A program made the translations under genes and the position numbers. Below the pieces are notes generated by a model. The model was not told where the DNA came from. It worked only from the letters and a program-made list of their open reading frames with translations, and did no database searches. From the NCBI GenBank assembly GCA_001794935.1, contig MGLY01000066.1, positions 25,955 to 38,378 of the forward strand: 12,424 bases of DNA, written 5' to 3'. The stretch is from Chlamydiae bacterium RIFCSPHIGHO2_12_FULL_49_9. GTDB taxonomy: Bacteria > Chlamydiota > Chlamydiia > Chlamydiales > SM23-39. Numbering within the stretch: the stretch's first letter is position 1; each line of letters begins with the position of its first letter. Positions 6,171 through 12,424 of the stretch are shown here, piece by piece.

Positions 6171-7245
6171 AGCAGGTCTTTAAGATTTCTTCCCTTATGA
6201 TTGCGGCAGGCCTTGCAGGGCCAAATGCAAGCATAGAGAGAGTTTTTTGTTTTTCTTGGTAGATGTTTGGCTCAAAAAGAAGATGAAAATCGTTTCTGGG
6301 ATTGAGAATTGTTCCGCAAGAATGGAGTCGTCCGGGCCGAGGCGTCGGGAGAAAAAAGAGAGGCCGGTTTAGCGCAAGACAATCGTATCCTACAGAGGAA
6401 AAATCGCCGAGATAAGCGCTCGAGCGAGCAATGAGCGGATAGATAAAAGGAAAATCGGATACCAGAATCGCGCCGGGCTTTTTGTCGACGAGCGCGGCAA
6501 CTGAATAGAAATGGGCCGGGTCGCGTTGCTCCAAGAGAGGATGGACTTTTACAATTAAGTTCCAATCCTCCGGAAGGTGAGAAAAAATAGCGGGCCCGTA
6601 TTCAAAAAAAGACGTTGATTGGTCGGCGTCTTTCCAAGTTGGCGCATAGAGGAGCGTCGGTTTTTTTGAATCCAGAAAGGCAAAGACTTTTTTCTCGGCT
6701 AGAGCATCTTGAAAAGACTGGTATTTCCGATAGAACTGAAGGCGATAGTTGCCGATGAGAACATAGTTTGAAATATAGGGCCAAAGAGAGAGTTCCTTCA
6801 GCATGTCAATCAGAAGGTCTCCATAAAGAAGGACTACATCTTGTTGAGAATAAGGGGCTAAAAGAGGGGCTTCAAAGCCTTTATCCGATTGGCCATGGGG
6901 ACAGAATACGAGCCTCATTTTCTTCTTGTAAAGATCAAAGAAGAGCTGTTTGAGATGCGCCGGCCAATATTTACACTCAAAAAGAATATCGAACTTTTCT
7001 GAAATAGCGCCGAGTTTAAATTCGAGATCTGGCTCAAGTATGGTTTGAATTTGCGGATAGTGCGTTTGGGCGAGCTCAAAATTTTTTTCCTCGGTTGTAA
7101 TGAGAGGCATTTGCATCAGGTCGGCAAGAGGCGCTATGTGGTCGAGCAAATGAAAATCGGGACCGGTGTTGAAAGCAGCTGGGCGCAAAGTCTCTTTTTC
7201 AAATTGCATTGGGGCTTGGCTCTGGGCAATAATGGATCCCATCAT
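6157..7245 (-). CDS. CDP-glycerol glycerophosphotransferase-like (TagB/TagF family) protein
   Basis: The 362-residue product matches the GT-B catalytic part of the TagB/TagF family, which moves glycerol phosphate from CDP-glycerol to an acceptor at the inner face of the membrane. Visible landmarks: GPDFHLLDHIAPL at 28-40, FCPHGQSDKG with His117, LLYAPTWKD at 198-206, LIVKVHP with His235, and YLGDFSSVGYDCLALNRPL at 278-296, matching the family's ITDYSS motif. No signal peptide or span is seen. The true donor could be another CDP-activated alcohol. The frame is open to 7380, but that start would run into mutY; the double ATG at 7245/7242 is chosen, and an ATG at 7209 is also possible. Only 20 bases separate its start from divergent mutY, so promoters must overlap coding DNA. 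It could add to a surface glycan, together with the GT4 enzyme beyond mutY. Confidence 0.75.
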   Translation of the reverse strand: MMGSIIAQSQAPMQFEKETLRPAAFNTGPDFHLLDHIAPLADLMQMPLITTEEKNFELAQTHYPQIQTILEPDLEFKLGAISEKFDILFECKYWPAHLKQLFFDLYKKKMRLVFCPHGQSDKGFEAPLLAPYSQQDVVLLYGDLLIDMLKELSLWPYISNYVLIGNYRLQFYRKYQSFQDALAEKKVFAFLDSKKPTLLYAPTWKDADQSTSFFEYGPAIFSHLPEDWNLIVKVHPLLEQRDPAHFYSVAALVDKKPGAILVSDFPFIYPLIARSSAYLGDFSSVGYDCLALNRPLFFLPTPRPGRLHSCGTILNPRNDFHLLFEPNIYQEKQKTLSMLAFGPARPAAIIREEILKTCSNRN

Positions 7246-7265
7246 GGCAGAGCGCGGATTTTTCG

Positions 7266-8282
7266 ATGAGAGATTTGCACGATTGGTTTGGAGAAACTCA
7301 AAGAGAATTTCCTTGGCGGGTAGAGAGAACTCCCTACAAAGTTTGGGTTTCAGAAGTGATGCTCCAGCAGACGCGGGCATCTGTTGCGATCCCCTATTTT
7401 CAAAGATGGCTTAAACTTTTCCCCGATGTGCGGTCACTGGCAAATGCTTCGCCGGAGCAGGTGATCAAGGCCTGGGAGGGACTCGGATATTATAGCAGAG
7501 CGCGAAACCTTCATGCGGGGGCTAAACAGATCATGGAGCAGTTTGGCGGTAAAATCCCCTCTAATAGAGAAGCGCTTGAGAGCATAAAAGGACTTGGGCC
7601 TTATACAGTTGGCGCAATTTTGAGCTTTGGCTTTCATCAAAGAGCTCCTGCGGTGGATGGGAATGTGACGCGGGCGCTATCTCGCTATTTCCTGATCGAG
7701 GAGAATGTCTCAAAGCAAAAAACAAAGCGGCTTATAGAAGAGAAAGCTGCGGGGATTTTAGATGAAAAAGAGCCGTGGGTGACGGCTGAGGCACTGATTG
7801 AATTGGGAGCTATGATCTGCTTGCCTAAACCGCAATGCGCGGCTTGTCCGCTGAGAAAAAATTGCAGAGCATTTCATGAAGGGAGGGCAGAGTCGCTTCC
7901 AATAAAAAATAGAGAAGAAAAGACAACAGAGCTTTGGAGAGCGGTTATTCTCATTATCGCAGACGGTAAAGTTCTTTTGAGGAAAGGCAAAGCGGGGAAG
8001 GTTATGGCCGATCTGTATGAGTTCCCCTATTTTGAAATGGGAAAAGAGAGATGGCCGCGGGGGGAAATTTTAAAAGAAATCCGAAAACAATTTGGAATTG
8101 AAGTAGCGGCCGTTCGAGATCTTCCTCCCCAAAACCACACATTCACTCGCTATAAAGCGCATCTATATCCGACCATTTTTTCAGCTCAATCCAGGCCTGA
8201 AGGGTTCACTTGGGTTCCTCTGGGTCGCTTAAGAAAATTCCCCTTCTCTTCCGGCCATCGAAAAATCATAGAGAGCTTATAA
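7266..8282 (+). CDS. mutY: A/G-specific adenine glycosylase MutY
   Basis: MutY removes adenine mispaired with 8-oxoguanine, preventing G:C to T:A changes. The 338-residue product has the full layout: FPWR and WVSEVMLQQT with catalytic Glu30, the helix-hairpin-helix IKGLGPYTVGAI (107-118) with Tyr114, catalytic Asp131 in PAVDGNVTR, the iron-sulfur loop cysteines 185, 191, 194 and 200, and a Nudix-like C-terminal domain from about 218 that reads the oxidised guanine (NHTFTRYKAHL at 290-300). The first cysteine gap has five residues where MutY and endonuclease III usually have six. The ATG at 7266 is the only start near the family's usual N-terminus; the ribosome binding site is weak. Its TAA shares a base with the ATG of the glycosyltransferase gene. 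Confidence 0.95.
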   Translation: MRDLHDWFGETQREFPWRVERTPYKVWVSEVMLQQTRASVAIPYFQRWLKLFPDVRSLANASPEQVIKAWEGLGYYSRARNLHAGAKQIMEQFGGKIPSNREALESIKGLGPYTVGAILSFGFHQRAPAVDGNVTRALSRYFLIEENVSKQKTKRLIEEKAAGILDEKEPWVTAEALIELGAMICLPKPQCAACPLRKNCRAFHEGRAESLPIKNREEKTTELWRAVILIIADGKVLLRKGKAGKVMADLYEFPYFEMGKERWPRGEILKEIRKQFGIEVAAVRDLPPQNHTFTRYKAHLYPTIFSAQSRPEGFTWVPLGRLRKFPFSSGHRKIIESL

Positions 8283-9373
8283 TGAATATTTTACATCTAG
8301 AGGCGTCTCCCGGGTGGGGTGGCCAAGAGATCCGAATTTTAAGAGAATCGGAAGGAATGCGCGCGCGCGGACACACGGTGATTTTGGCTGTTATGAAAAA
8401 GGGTAAACTGATTGAAGAGGCCAGAAAAGCTGGATTTACCGTTTATGAGTTGAACTTTCATCGCTGTGGGTGGATTGGTTGTCTGGCTGCTCTTTTTCAG
8501 ATTATGCGCCGCCATCATATTGAGCTTGTCAACACTCATTCCTCTCTCGATGCCTGGATTGGGGGAATCGCTGCGAGGCTCTCGGGGCGTTTTGTCATTC
8601 GAACACGCCATCTTTCAACTCCTGTAAAGCCCGGGATTAATAGTCGGATTCTCTATGGAATGTTGGCTGACTTTGTCATCACAACCTGTGCAAAGGTAGT
8701 TCCGATGATCTCAAAGCAATCGGGGAAAAAAAAAGAGCTCTGCCAATCGATTCCTACGGGAGTGGACCCGAGTCGCATTCGCTGTCAAAATGGGGAAGCG
8801 GCTGAGTTCAGGGAAAAGTTGGGATTGGACGCACAAGATCTATTGGTTGGAACTGCTTGTTTTATGCGCTCGTGGAAGGGGATTGGCGATTTTCTTTTGG
8901 CCGCAGACAGCTTAAAAAGTGTTCCCGGGATCAAATGGGTGATCATTGGAGGCGGGCATGCGGGAAAATATGTTGAGGAAGCAAAAAGGCTGGGGTTGGA
9001 GCAATTGGTTTATTTCACAGGCCACCTGGATAATCCCTTTCCCGCTCTGAGCGCCCTCGATGTATTTACTCTCCTCAGCACAGCTCATGAGGGGGTGTCT
9101 CAGGCCATTTTGCAAGCTGCCTATTTGTCTAAGCCTTTGATTGCCACATCGACAGGAGGACTTGGGGAGGTTTGTTTAGACAAAAAAACCGGAATTAGGG
9201 TCGATCCCTTTTCTCCCGGCCAAGTGGCTCGGGCTGTTTTGAATTTGAAGGAAAACCCCGATCTTCGAAAAAATTTAGGTGAAAAAGCGAGAGAGCTCGT
9301 TCTCGAAAAGTTCACCCTCATTCAGACTTTAAATCAGATGGAAGAGGTTTATAAAAAGGTTCTTTCATTGTAG
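8282..9373 (+). CDS. Glycosyltransferase family 4 (GT-B) protein
   Basis: A 363-residue nucleotide-sugar transferase, probably acting at the cytoplasmic face of the inner membrane on lipopolysaccharide or another glycan. The N-terminal acceptor domain opens with MNILHLEASPGWGGQEIRI, the glycine-rich loop typical of GT4, and includes VNTHSSLDAWIGG (83-95). The C-terminal donor domain has PTGVDPSRI (158-166), VGTACFMRSWKG, WVIIGGG (219-225), YFTGHLDN, and EGVSQAILQA (270-279) followed by KPLIATSTGGLGEV. In this last motif the second Glu of the classical E-x7-E pair is Gln278, as in some GT4 subgroups. The frame is open from 8210, but the ATG at 8282 gives the family N-terminus and overlaps the mutY stop by one base, so translation is coupled. 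Sugar and acceptor cannot be told from sequence. Confidence 0.88.
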   Translation: MNILHLEASPGWGGQEIRILRESEGMRARGHTVILAVMKKGKLIEEARKAGFTVYELNFHRCGWIGCLAALFQIMRRHHIELVNTHSSLDAWIGGIAARLSGRFVIRTRHLSTPVKPGINSRILYGMLADFVITTCAKVVPMISKQSGKKKELCQSIPTGVDPSRIRCQNGEAAEFREKLGLDAQDLLVGTACFMRSWKGIGDFLLAADSLKSVPGIKWVIIGGGHAGKYVEEAKRLGLEQLVYFTGHLDNPFPALSALDVFTLLSTAHEGVSQAILQAAYLSKPLIATSTGGLGEVCLDKKTGIRVDPFSPGQVARAVLNLKENPDLRKNLGEKARELVLEKFTLIQTLNQMEEVYKKVLSL

Positions 9374-9423
9374 GGAAAAGACTCGATCGATAAACTCTTC
9401 CAAAAAATGAATGGGGGATCGTT

Positions 9424-10125
9424 ATGGAACCGGCGCCTACAAATAGCAAACTCTCCTCTCTCCTGGAGTTGTTTTTATTTCACAAGAAAGAGGTTTTTAT
9501 TGGCCTTGCTGTTGTTGGAGCGGGCTTGGGGTTGGGAATAGGATATTTTCAGTCGGGGCCAAGTGTTGAGGAATATGGGATTGCAAAAGCGGCCTTTGCT
9601 AAATGGGAAGCTTCCCCTGAAGATGAAATGCTCTATCAAGAGATGAAAAAGAGTGTTTCTAAAACGCCTCCTTTTGAAGTCCAGCACCAATCTTTCGTTG
9701 CGCAAAAACTGTTGGATTTGAAGAAAATAGATGCAGCAATCCCCCTTGCAGAAAAAGCGCTTCGAAGAACAAAAAAAGAAGCTCCTTTTCATGCTCAATT
9801 CGGAGAGACCAGCATCCTCATAGAGCAGGGGGCATATCAACAAGCCTTGGAGCGGGCCGTGGCGCTAAAGGAACAGATGAGGTTCTTGCCTCTTTCCGCC
9901 GATCTCATTTCGGGAGGGGAGGTCCTTCACGCGTACAATTTGATCCGGATTGCCTCCTTGCAGCAGATTCTGAAAAACGGCCCCGGAGAAAGGGCTGCCT
10001 GGAAAGAAATTGAAGAGTTATTTCAGAGCAAAAAAGAGCTCGCTGAGCTCGTCCTTTCCAGTTTTTCAGAAAAGCAAATGAGTCTTAGGGACTACATCGA
10101 AGAGAGAAAGAAACAGAGTTCTTAG
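9424..10125 (+). CDS. Membrane-anchored hypothetical protein, helical repeat-like
   Basis: The 233-residue product has a short polar N-terminus, one glycine-rich membrane span at about 24-42, and a helical outer part. Its topology and the alternating helices (KLLDLKKIDAAIPLAEKALRR at 95-115, then SILIEQGAYQQALERAVALKEQ at 130-151) resemble TPR-type YfgM-like proteins, which help the Sec translocon hand over exported proteins; the likeness is structural only. A clear GGGGA lies five bases ahead of the ATG. It follows the GT4 gene after 50 bases and may belong to the mutY operon. Its TAG stop (10123-10125) lies in the target-site half of the adjacent inverted-repeat element, so the element begins exactly where the gene ends. 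Confidence 0.75.
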   Translation: MEPAPTNSKLSSLLELFLFHKKEVFIGLAVVGAGLGLGIGYFQSGPSVEEYGIAKAAFAKWEASPEDEMLYQEMKKSVSKTPPFEVQHQSFVAQKLLDLKKIDAAIPLAEKALRRTKKEAPFHAQFGETSILIEQGAYQQALERAVALKEQMRFLPLSADLISGGEVLHAYNLIRIASLQQILKNGPGERAAWKEIEELFQSKKELAELVLSSFSEKQMSLRDYIEERKKQSS

Positions 10126-10213
10126 AGACTGTTAATGGATTTAGTAACGCCCGAGTTTTTGGATTATTTTGGCCGATTTTCGACAGAAACTAAATTCATT
10201 AACAGTCTCCTAG
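10122..10213. mobile_element. Candidate MITE with 21-bp terminal inverted repeats
   Basis: The arm at 10125-10145 (beginning GAGACTGTTAATG) is the reverse complement of 10189-10209 with one mismatch (20 of 21), around 43 internal bases without coding capacity. The flanks are TTAG (10122-10125) and CTAG (10210-10213), both fitting the YTAR target that I recall for IS5-family transposases, so they look like an imperfect target duplication. Read as one hairpin it might also act as a two-way terminator between the convergent genes, although it lacks a U-run after the stem. No transposase gene is present, so it would need one supplied from elsewhere. Confidence 0.5.
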
Positions 10214-10659
10214 TCGTGCTCATCGCCGCTCGCGCCGTGAGATCCGCGAGAAGGCCTGTTCTCGTTCATGATCTGGGCGTGGCGGGTATAGTAGTGGTAA
10301 GAAGTGCCGGCTAAAAGACCCAGAACTCCAAAGATTACAAAGGGAATAAAGATCGCGATGACGATCTTGACAGCCCCCAAAATCATTTGGGTTGTCTTTT
10401 CTTGCTTATGGGTAAAACCGTAGAGTTGTTTCAGCCCTCTTTCCACAGGAGCTGGAAAGAAGATTCCTAAAATTGTTCCCACGGCGACGAAGAAAATTGA
10501 AAATCCGGCACCTGTGAAAAAATCAAACATGCTCGAGATGGAGCCGATGACGATTGCGAGAACAGTAAACACTTCAGATGTGTGCTTTCGCGCAAAGCTT
10601 TCTATCTCATGGACAGAAACGCCTTCCTTCAATTTGTCGGTGAACTTGTTTTTGTCCAT
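10210..10659 (-). CDS. Hypothetical inner-membrane protein, three predicted spans
   Basis: I do not recognise the family. The 149-residue product has a charged N-terminus (KLKEGVSVHEIESFARKHTSE), hydrophobic spans at about 30-48, 51-70 and 92-118, with a basic loop between the second and third (PVERGLKQLYGFTHKQEKTTQ), and a hydrophilic histidine-, glycine- and acid-rich tail (from about 121). GAGGGG stands eight bases ahead of the ATG, and a promoter with TTGCAA and TAAAAT lies about 45-70 bases upstream, so the gene is very probably expressed. It ends with TAG inside the CTAG flank of the inverted-repeat element. It is divergent from the 10862 gene. Confidence 0.8.
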   Translation of the reverse strand: MDKNKFTDKLKEGVSVHEIESFARKHTSEVFTVLAIVIGSISSMFDFFTGAGFSIFFVAVGTILGIFFPAPVERGLKQLYGFTHKQEKTTQMILGAVKIVIAIFIPFVIFGVLGLLAGTSYHYYTRHAQIMNENRPSRGSHGASGDEHD

Positions 10660-10701
10660 AGAGAATACCCCTCGATTAAGGCTAACTCGCCCTTAATTGT
10701 T

Positions 10702-10731
10702 ATTTTAAAGCCTTGTTTTCTTTATTTGCAA
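10702..10731 (-). promoter_or_regulatory. Candidate promoter of the 10210-10659 gene
   Basis: On the minus strand TTGCAA (10726-10731) and TAAAAT (10702-10707) are 18 bases apart, with transcription starting near 10695 and a leader of about 35 bases that includes the GAGGGG ribosome binding site. Confidence 0.45.
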
Positions 10732-10817
10732 TCTTATCTCTCGTATCTCTCGGGGAGATGGCAACTTAACTCGTTGATCCTTATAGTTCATGCAATGGAG
10801 CTTTATCTTTTTTTAGG

Positions 10818-10853
10818 AAATCTTCTAAACTGTCCAGTTTCTTTGGAAGATTT
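10818..10853 (+). promoter_or_regulatory. Stem-loop covering the ribosome binding site of the 10862 gene
   Basis: AAATCTTC (10818-10825) pairs perfectly with GAAGATTT (10846-10853). Inside, AAACT (10827-10831) pairs with AGTTT (10836-10840) around loop GTCC, leaving a one-base and a five-base bulge. The only Shine-Dalgarno-like sequence of the next gene, GGAAGA (10845-10850), lies in the right arm, so the fold would block translation unless opened. The remaining DNA between 10732 and 10817 shows no convincing plus-strand promoter. Confidence 0.4.
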
Positions 10854-10861
10854 TACTAAAA

Positions 10862-12082
10862 ATGGCCTCTCGAGATTTTTTACTCTTTCACCCGGAGCGG
10901 ATTCCTTGGATCGGAGGGTCGGTGCTCGGCGCTGCTCTCTTTTTGGCGTTGCCTTTTTTAGGAGTTCTTTCGTTTGGCAGTTCTCCTGTTATTTCTTTTG
11001 ACGCGAGAAAACAGATCGAAGAAAGAGTCTCGCCTCTTTCCCTCTCTTTGATTGAGAAGGATTTTTCCCCTGCGCTCCCTGTTCCCGATGTCCAAAAAGA
11101 GATCTGTTTTTCATTCGACCCGCCAAGACCTGATGGGATGTTAAATCGACCACAACTGTCTATCTTACTCAGGAAAAACGGCGCTTGTAAAAGAGCTTTT
11201 CTCCCCTGCAGGTTAGATCTTGAATATAGAGAGGGGACTCTTAGCTTTTCCGATCAAAAATCCCCCTTTTGGATTGAGATTGATCCTGCGGCAGGCGGTA
11301 TGATCGAGGTAAGGGTTTCTGTGACTCAGGTCCTTGGAGGAAGGGTCGATACCGGGAGATTCTTCACTGAACCCGAAGAGGGCCCAATACTGTCGGCTCA
11401 AGACCTCCCCTCATGCTCTCCTTTCAAGCGGCTCGCAGAGGCCAGGTGGTGGGGAGTTGATTTATTTAGAAAAGAGCAGGGGCAGGAATCTTTAGGAGAG
11501 CGGCTCGAAATTGGCGATGGTCCTTCGTCCGAGTTTATCGAATTGAAAGAGAACGAGTGGCTATTTTACAACAACGGGAAGTGGGAGAAAGTGGCTTGTC
11601 CTGGAGAAGGGATGGGGAAACCGATTGCCCATATTCAGTCGAACAATGGGAAACAGCTTGTTTTTGAAGGGTGGAATAGCGACGTCCATAAGCGATTTGC
11701 CCTCCCTTCGTTAACGAACGCCTCTTTTAAAGTGCGCGGAGAGGATCTTTTTAGCTCAATTCGGGTTCGCTCGGAAAAACAGATTAGCTGCATGCTTGAA
11801 AAACAGTGCCTTGTTTTAAAAACAGGAGACTGGGTTGCAAAGACGGAAGGGAGGTGGAAGCTTCTTAGAAAAGAGAGTGAAAGAGACGCTTTTCTGACCG
11901 GAAATGCGACCGGGGAAATCTTTGTTTTCGATCAGATTGTGCTCAAGCAAGGGCAAAAATTTATTCAGGGACGTCTTTTCAACAGCTTCCATTCTCAGGC
12001 AGCTCTCATTGAAATAGCGGCTCAATCCGCAAATCGCCCGATTCCTAGAAAAGAGATCGGCAAAAAGGGAGGAGCCCCATGA
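10862..12082 (+). CDS. Bitopic membrane protein, possible type II secretion inner-membrane partner
   Basis: I do not recognise a family with certainty. The 406-residue product has a short N-terminus (MASRDFLLFHPERIPW), one membrane span at about 17-40, and a long outer part rich in beta-type segments (for example LDLEYREGTLSFSDQKSPF and NEWLFYNNGKWEKV), with scattered cysteines. The final residues are basic (PRKEIGKKGG). Its stop overlaps the next gene's start by ATGA, so the two are made together. Small N-terminal anchor plus large periplasmic part, directly ahead of a signal-peptide protein, is the topology of a GspC-type partner placed before the secretin; I recall a hypothetical gene ahead of gspD in Chlamydia as well. 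This is inference from layout alone. The weak GGAAGA binding site is inside a hairpin. Confidence 0.75.
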   Translation: MASRDFLLFHPERIPWIGGSVLGAALFLALPFLGVLSFGSSPVISFDARKQIEERVSPLSLSLIEKDFSPALPVPDVQKEICFSFDPPRPDGMLNRPQLSILLRKNGACKRAFLPCRLDLEYREGTLSFSDQKSPFWIEIDPAAGGMIEVRVSVTQVLGGRVDTGRFFTEPEEGPILSAQDLPSCSPFKRLAEARWWGVDLFRKEQGQESLGERLEIGDGPSSEFIELKENEWLFYNNGKWEKVACPGEGMGKPIAHIQSNNGKQLVFEGWNSDVHKRFALPSLTNASFKVRGEDLFSSIRVRSEKQISCMLEKQCLVLKTGDWVAKTEGRWKLLRKESERDAFLTGNATGEIFVFDQIVLKQGQKFIQGRLFNSFHSQAALIEIAAQSANRPIPRKEIGKKGGAP

Positions 12083-12424
12083 GATTATATTGGCTTCTTC
12101 TTGTTGCTCGAATTTTTGCAGATCCACCCCCTTCCGCTTCTGTTGTCAATGTAGACTTGGAGGGGGCTCATTTCTTCAATGAATCGCTTGCCGAAATGAA
12201 AGAAGACCTCCATCTCAAATTCATTGAAGCATCCAAGCTGATAGAGCGAGGCGCTCAGGAAAATGAATTTAAGGATCTGCTCGCTGAAATGCGCGGGATA
12301 AAAGAGAAGATCCGCTCTCACGAAGAAGGCTGGAGGAAATCTTCGATTCAGGAAGCCTCCGGCAGCGAAGAGCCTTATGCGCTCTGGGATGTGGGGGAGA
12401 CGACCCTGTCTCAGCTCATTATGG
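12079..12424 (+). CDS. Secreted protein N-terminus (partial), possibly secretin GspD-like
   Basis: The first 115 codons of a gene that runs off the right edge. The product opens with a short signal peptide (MRLYWLLLVARIFA, cleavage probably before DPPP), so it is exported. Residues 35-90 form a charged, probably coiled-coil helix (LAEMKEDLHLKFIEASKLIE, then EFKDLLAEMRGIKEKIRSHEE), followed by a serine-rich linker and YALWDVGETTLSQLIM, which has the look of the beginning of a small N-terminal secretin domain. It overlaps the preceding gene by ATGA, with GGAG in the upstream gene eight bases ahead of the ATG. A chlamydial secretin is my best guess because of position and signal peptide, but the conserved secretin domain would lie beyond the window. 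Confidence 0.7.
   Translation, partial: MRLYWLLLVARIFADPPPSASVVNVDLEGAHFFNESLAEMKEDLHLKFIEASKLIERGAQENEFKDLLAEMRGIKEKIRSHEEGWRKSSIQEASGSEEPYALWDVGETTLSQLIM

Noticed and set aside
7246..7380. A 45-residue N-terminal extension of the TagB-like protein
   Set aside because: It would lie wholly opposite the start of mutY and has no family similarity; the double ATG at 7245/7242 is more credible.
8210..8281. A 24-residue extension of the GT4 protein
   Set aside because: It overlaps the end of mutY and precedes the typical family N-terminus, which begins at the ATG at 8282.
10582..11001. A 139-codon plus-strand frame spanning the divergent promoter region
   Set aside because: It overlaps the start of the three-span protein gene on the other strand and the 10862 gene in another frame, and contains both leaders.
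1..12424. CRISPR arrays, rRNA genes, complete insertion sequences or prophage genes
   Set aside because: No regularly spaced direct repeats, rRNA motifs, transposase, integrase or phage proteins were seen in the read-through on either strand.

Overview
The window looks like a piece of a chromosome from the phylum Chlamydiota, most likely a lineage outside the family Chlamydiaceae. The reasons are partly from memory of gene order (rpsT near rpoD with one or two hypotheticals between; an aromatic/aspartate aminotransferase followed directly by an MreC-like gene) and partly from the proteins: a compact 552-residue primary sigma factor and several membrane or secreted proteins with no recognisable family outside that group. 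No search could be run, so the assignment is an inference.

Layout. 1-110 is a GC-rich, hairpin-filled non-coding element (66% G+C by hand count, clearly above the AT-rich DNA that follows). rpsT (ribosomal protein S20) is on the minus strand next to it. A small two-span membrane protein (645-1013, plus) converges on a CoiA-family PD-(D/E)XK-type protein (1006-1857, minus). rpoD (2007-3665, plus) has a leader with a terminator-like hairpin. A tRNA-Ala(GGC) gene (minus) lies between rpoD and tyrB. tyrB and mreC overlap by ATGA and form an operon. mreC converges, with a 14-base overlap, on a CDP-glycerol glycerophosphotransferase-like gene (minus), which is divergent from mutY. mutY overlaps a GT4 glycosyltransferase gene by one base, and a membrane-anchored repeat-type protein follows.

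This gene converges on a three-span membrane protein gene. Between the two stop codons sits an 84-bp element with 21-bp near-perfect terminal inverted repeats that looks like a small non-autonomous transposon (MITE). The right end holds an operon start: a bitopic membrane protein and, overlapping by ATGA, a signal-peptide-bearing protein cut by the window edge. Their order and topology resemble an inner-membrane partner followed by a secretin of a type II secretion-like system, a tentative reading.

Function. Most genes are housekeeping: translation (rpsT, tRNA-Ala), transcription (rpoD), amino-acid transamination (tyrB), cell shape or division (mreC) and DNA repair (mutY). Less ordinary are the CoiA-like gene (linked to DNA uptake in other bacteria), the two surface-glycan-type transferases flanking or coupled to mutY, and the possible secretion operon. 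I see no clear new multi-gene system; the most interesting signals are non-coding: the structured element at the left edge, the rpoD leader, the MITE placed exactly between two stop codons, and a hairpin covering the ribosome binding site of the 10862 gene.
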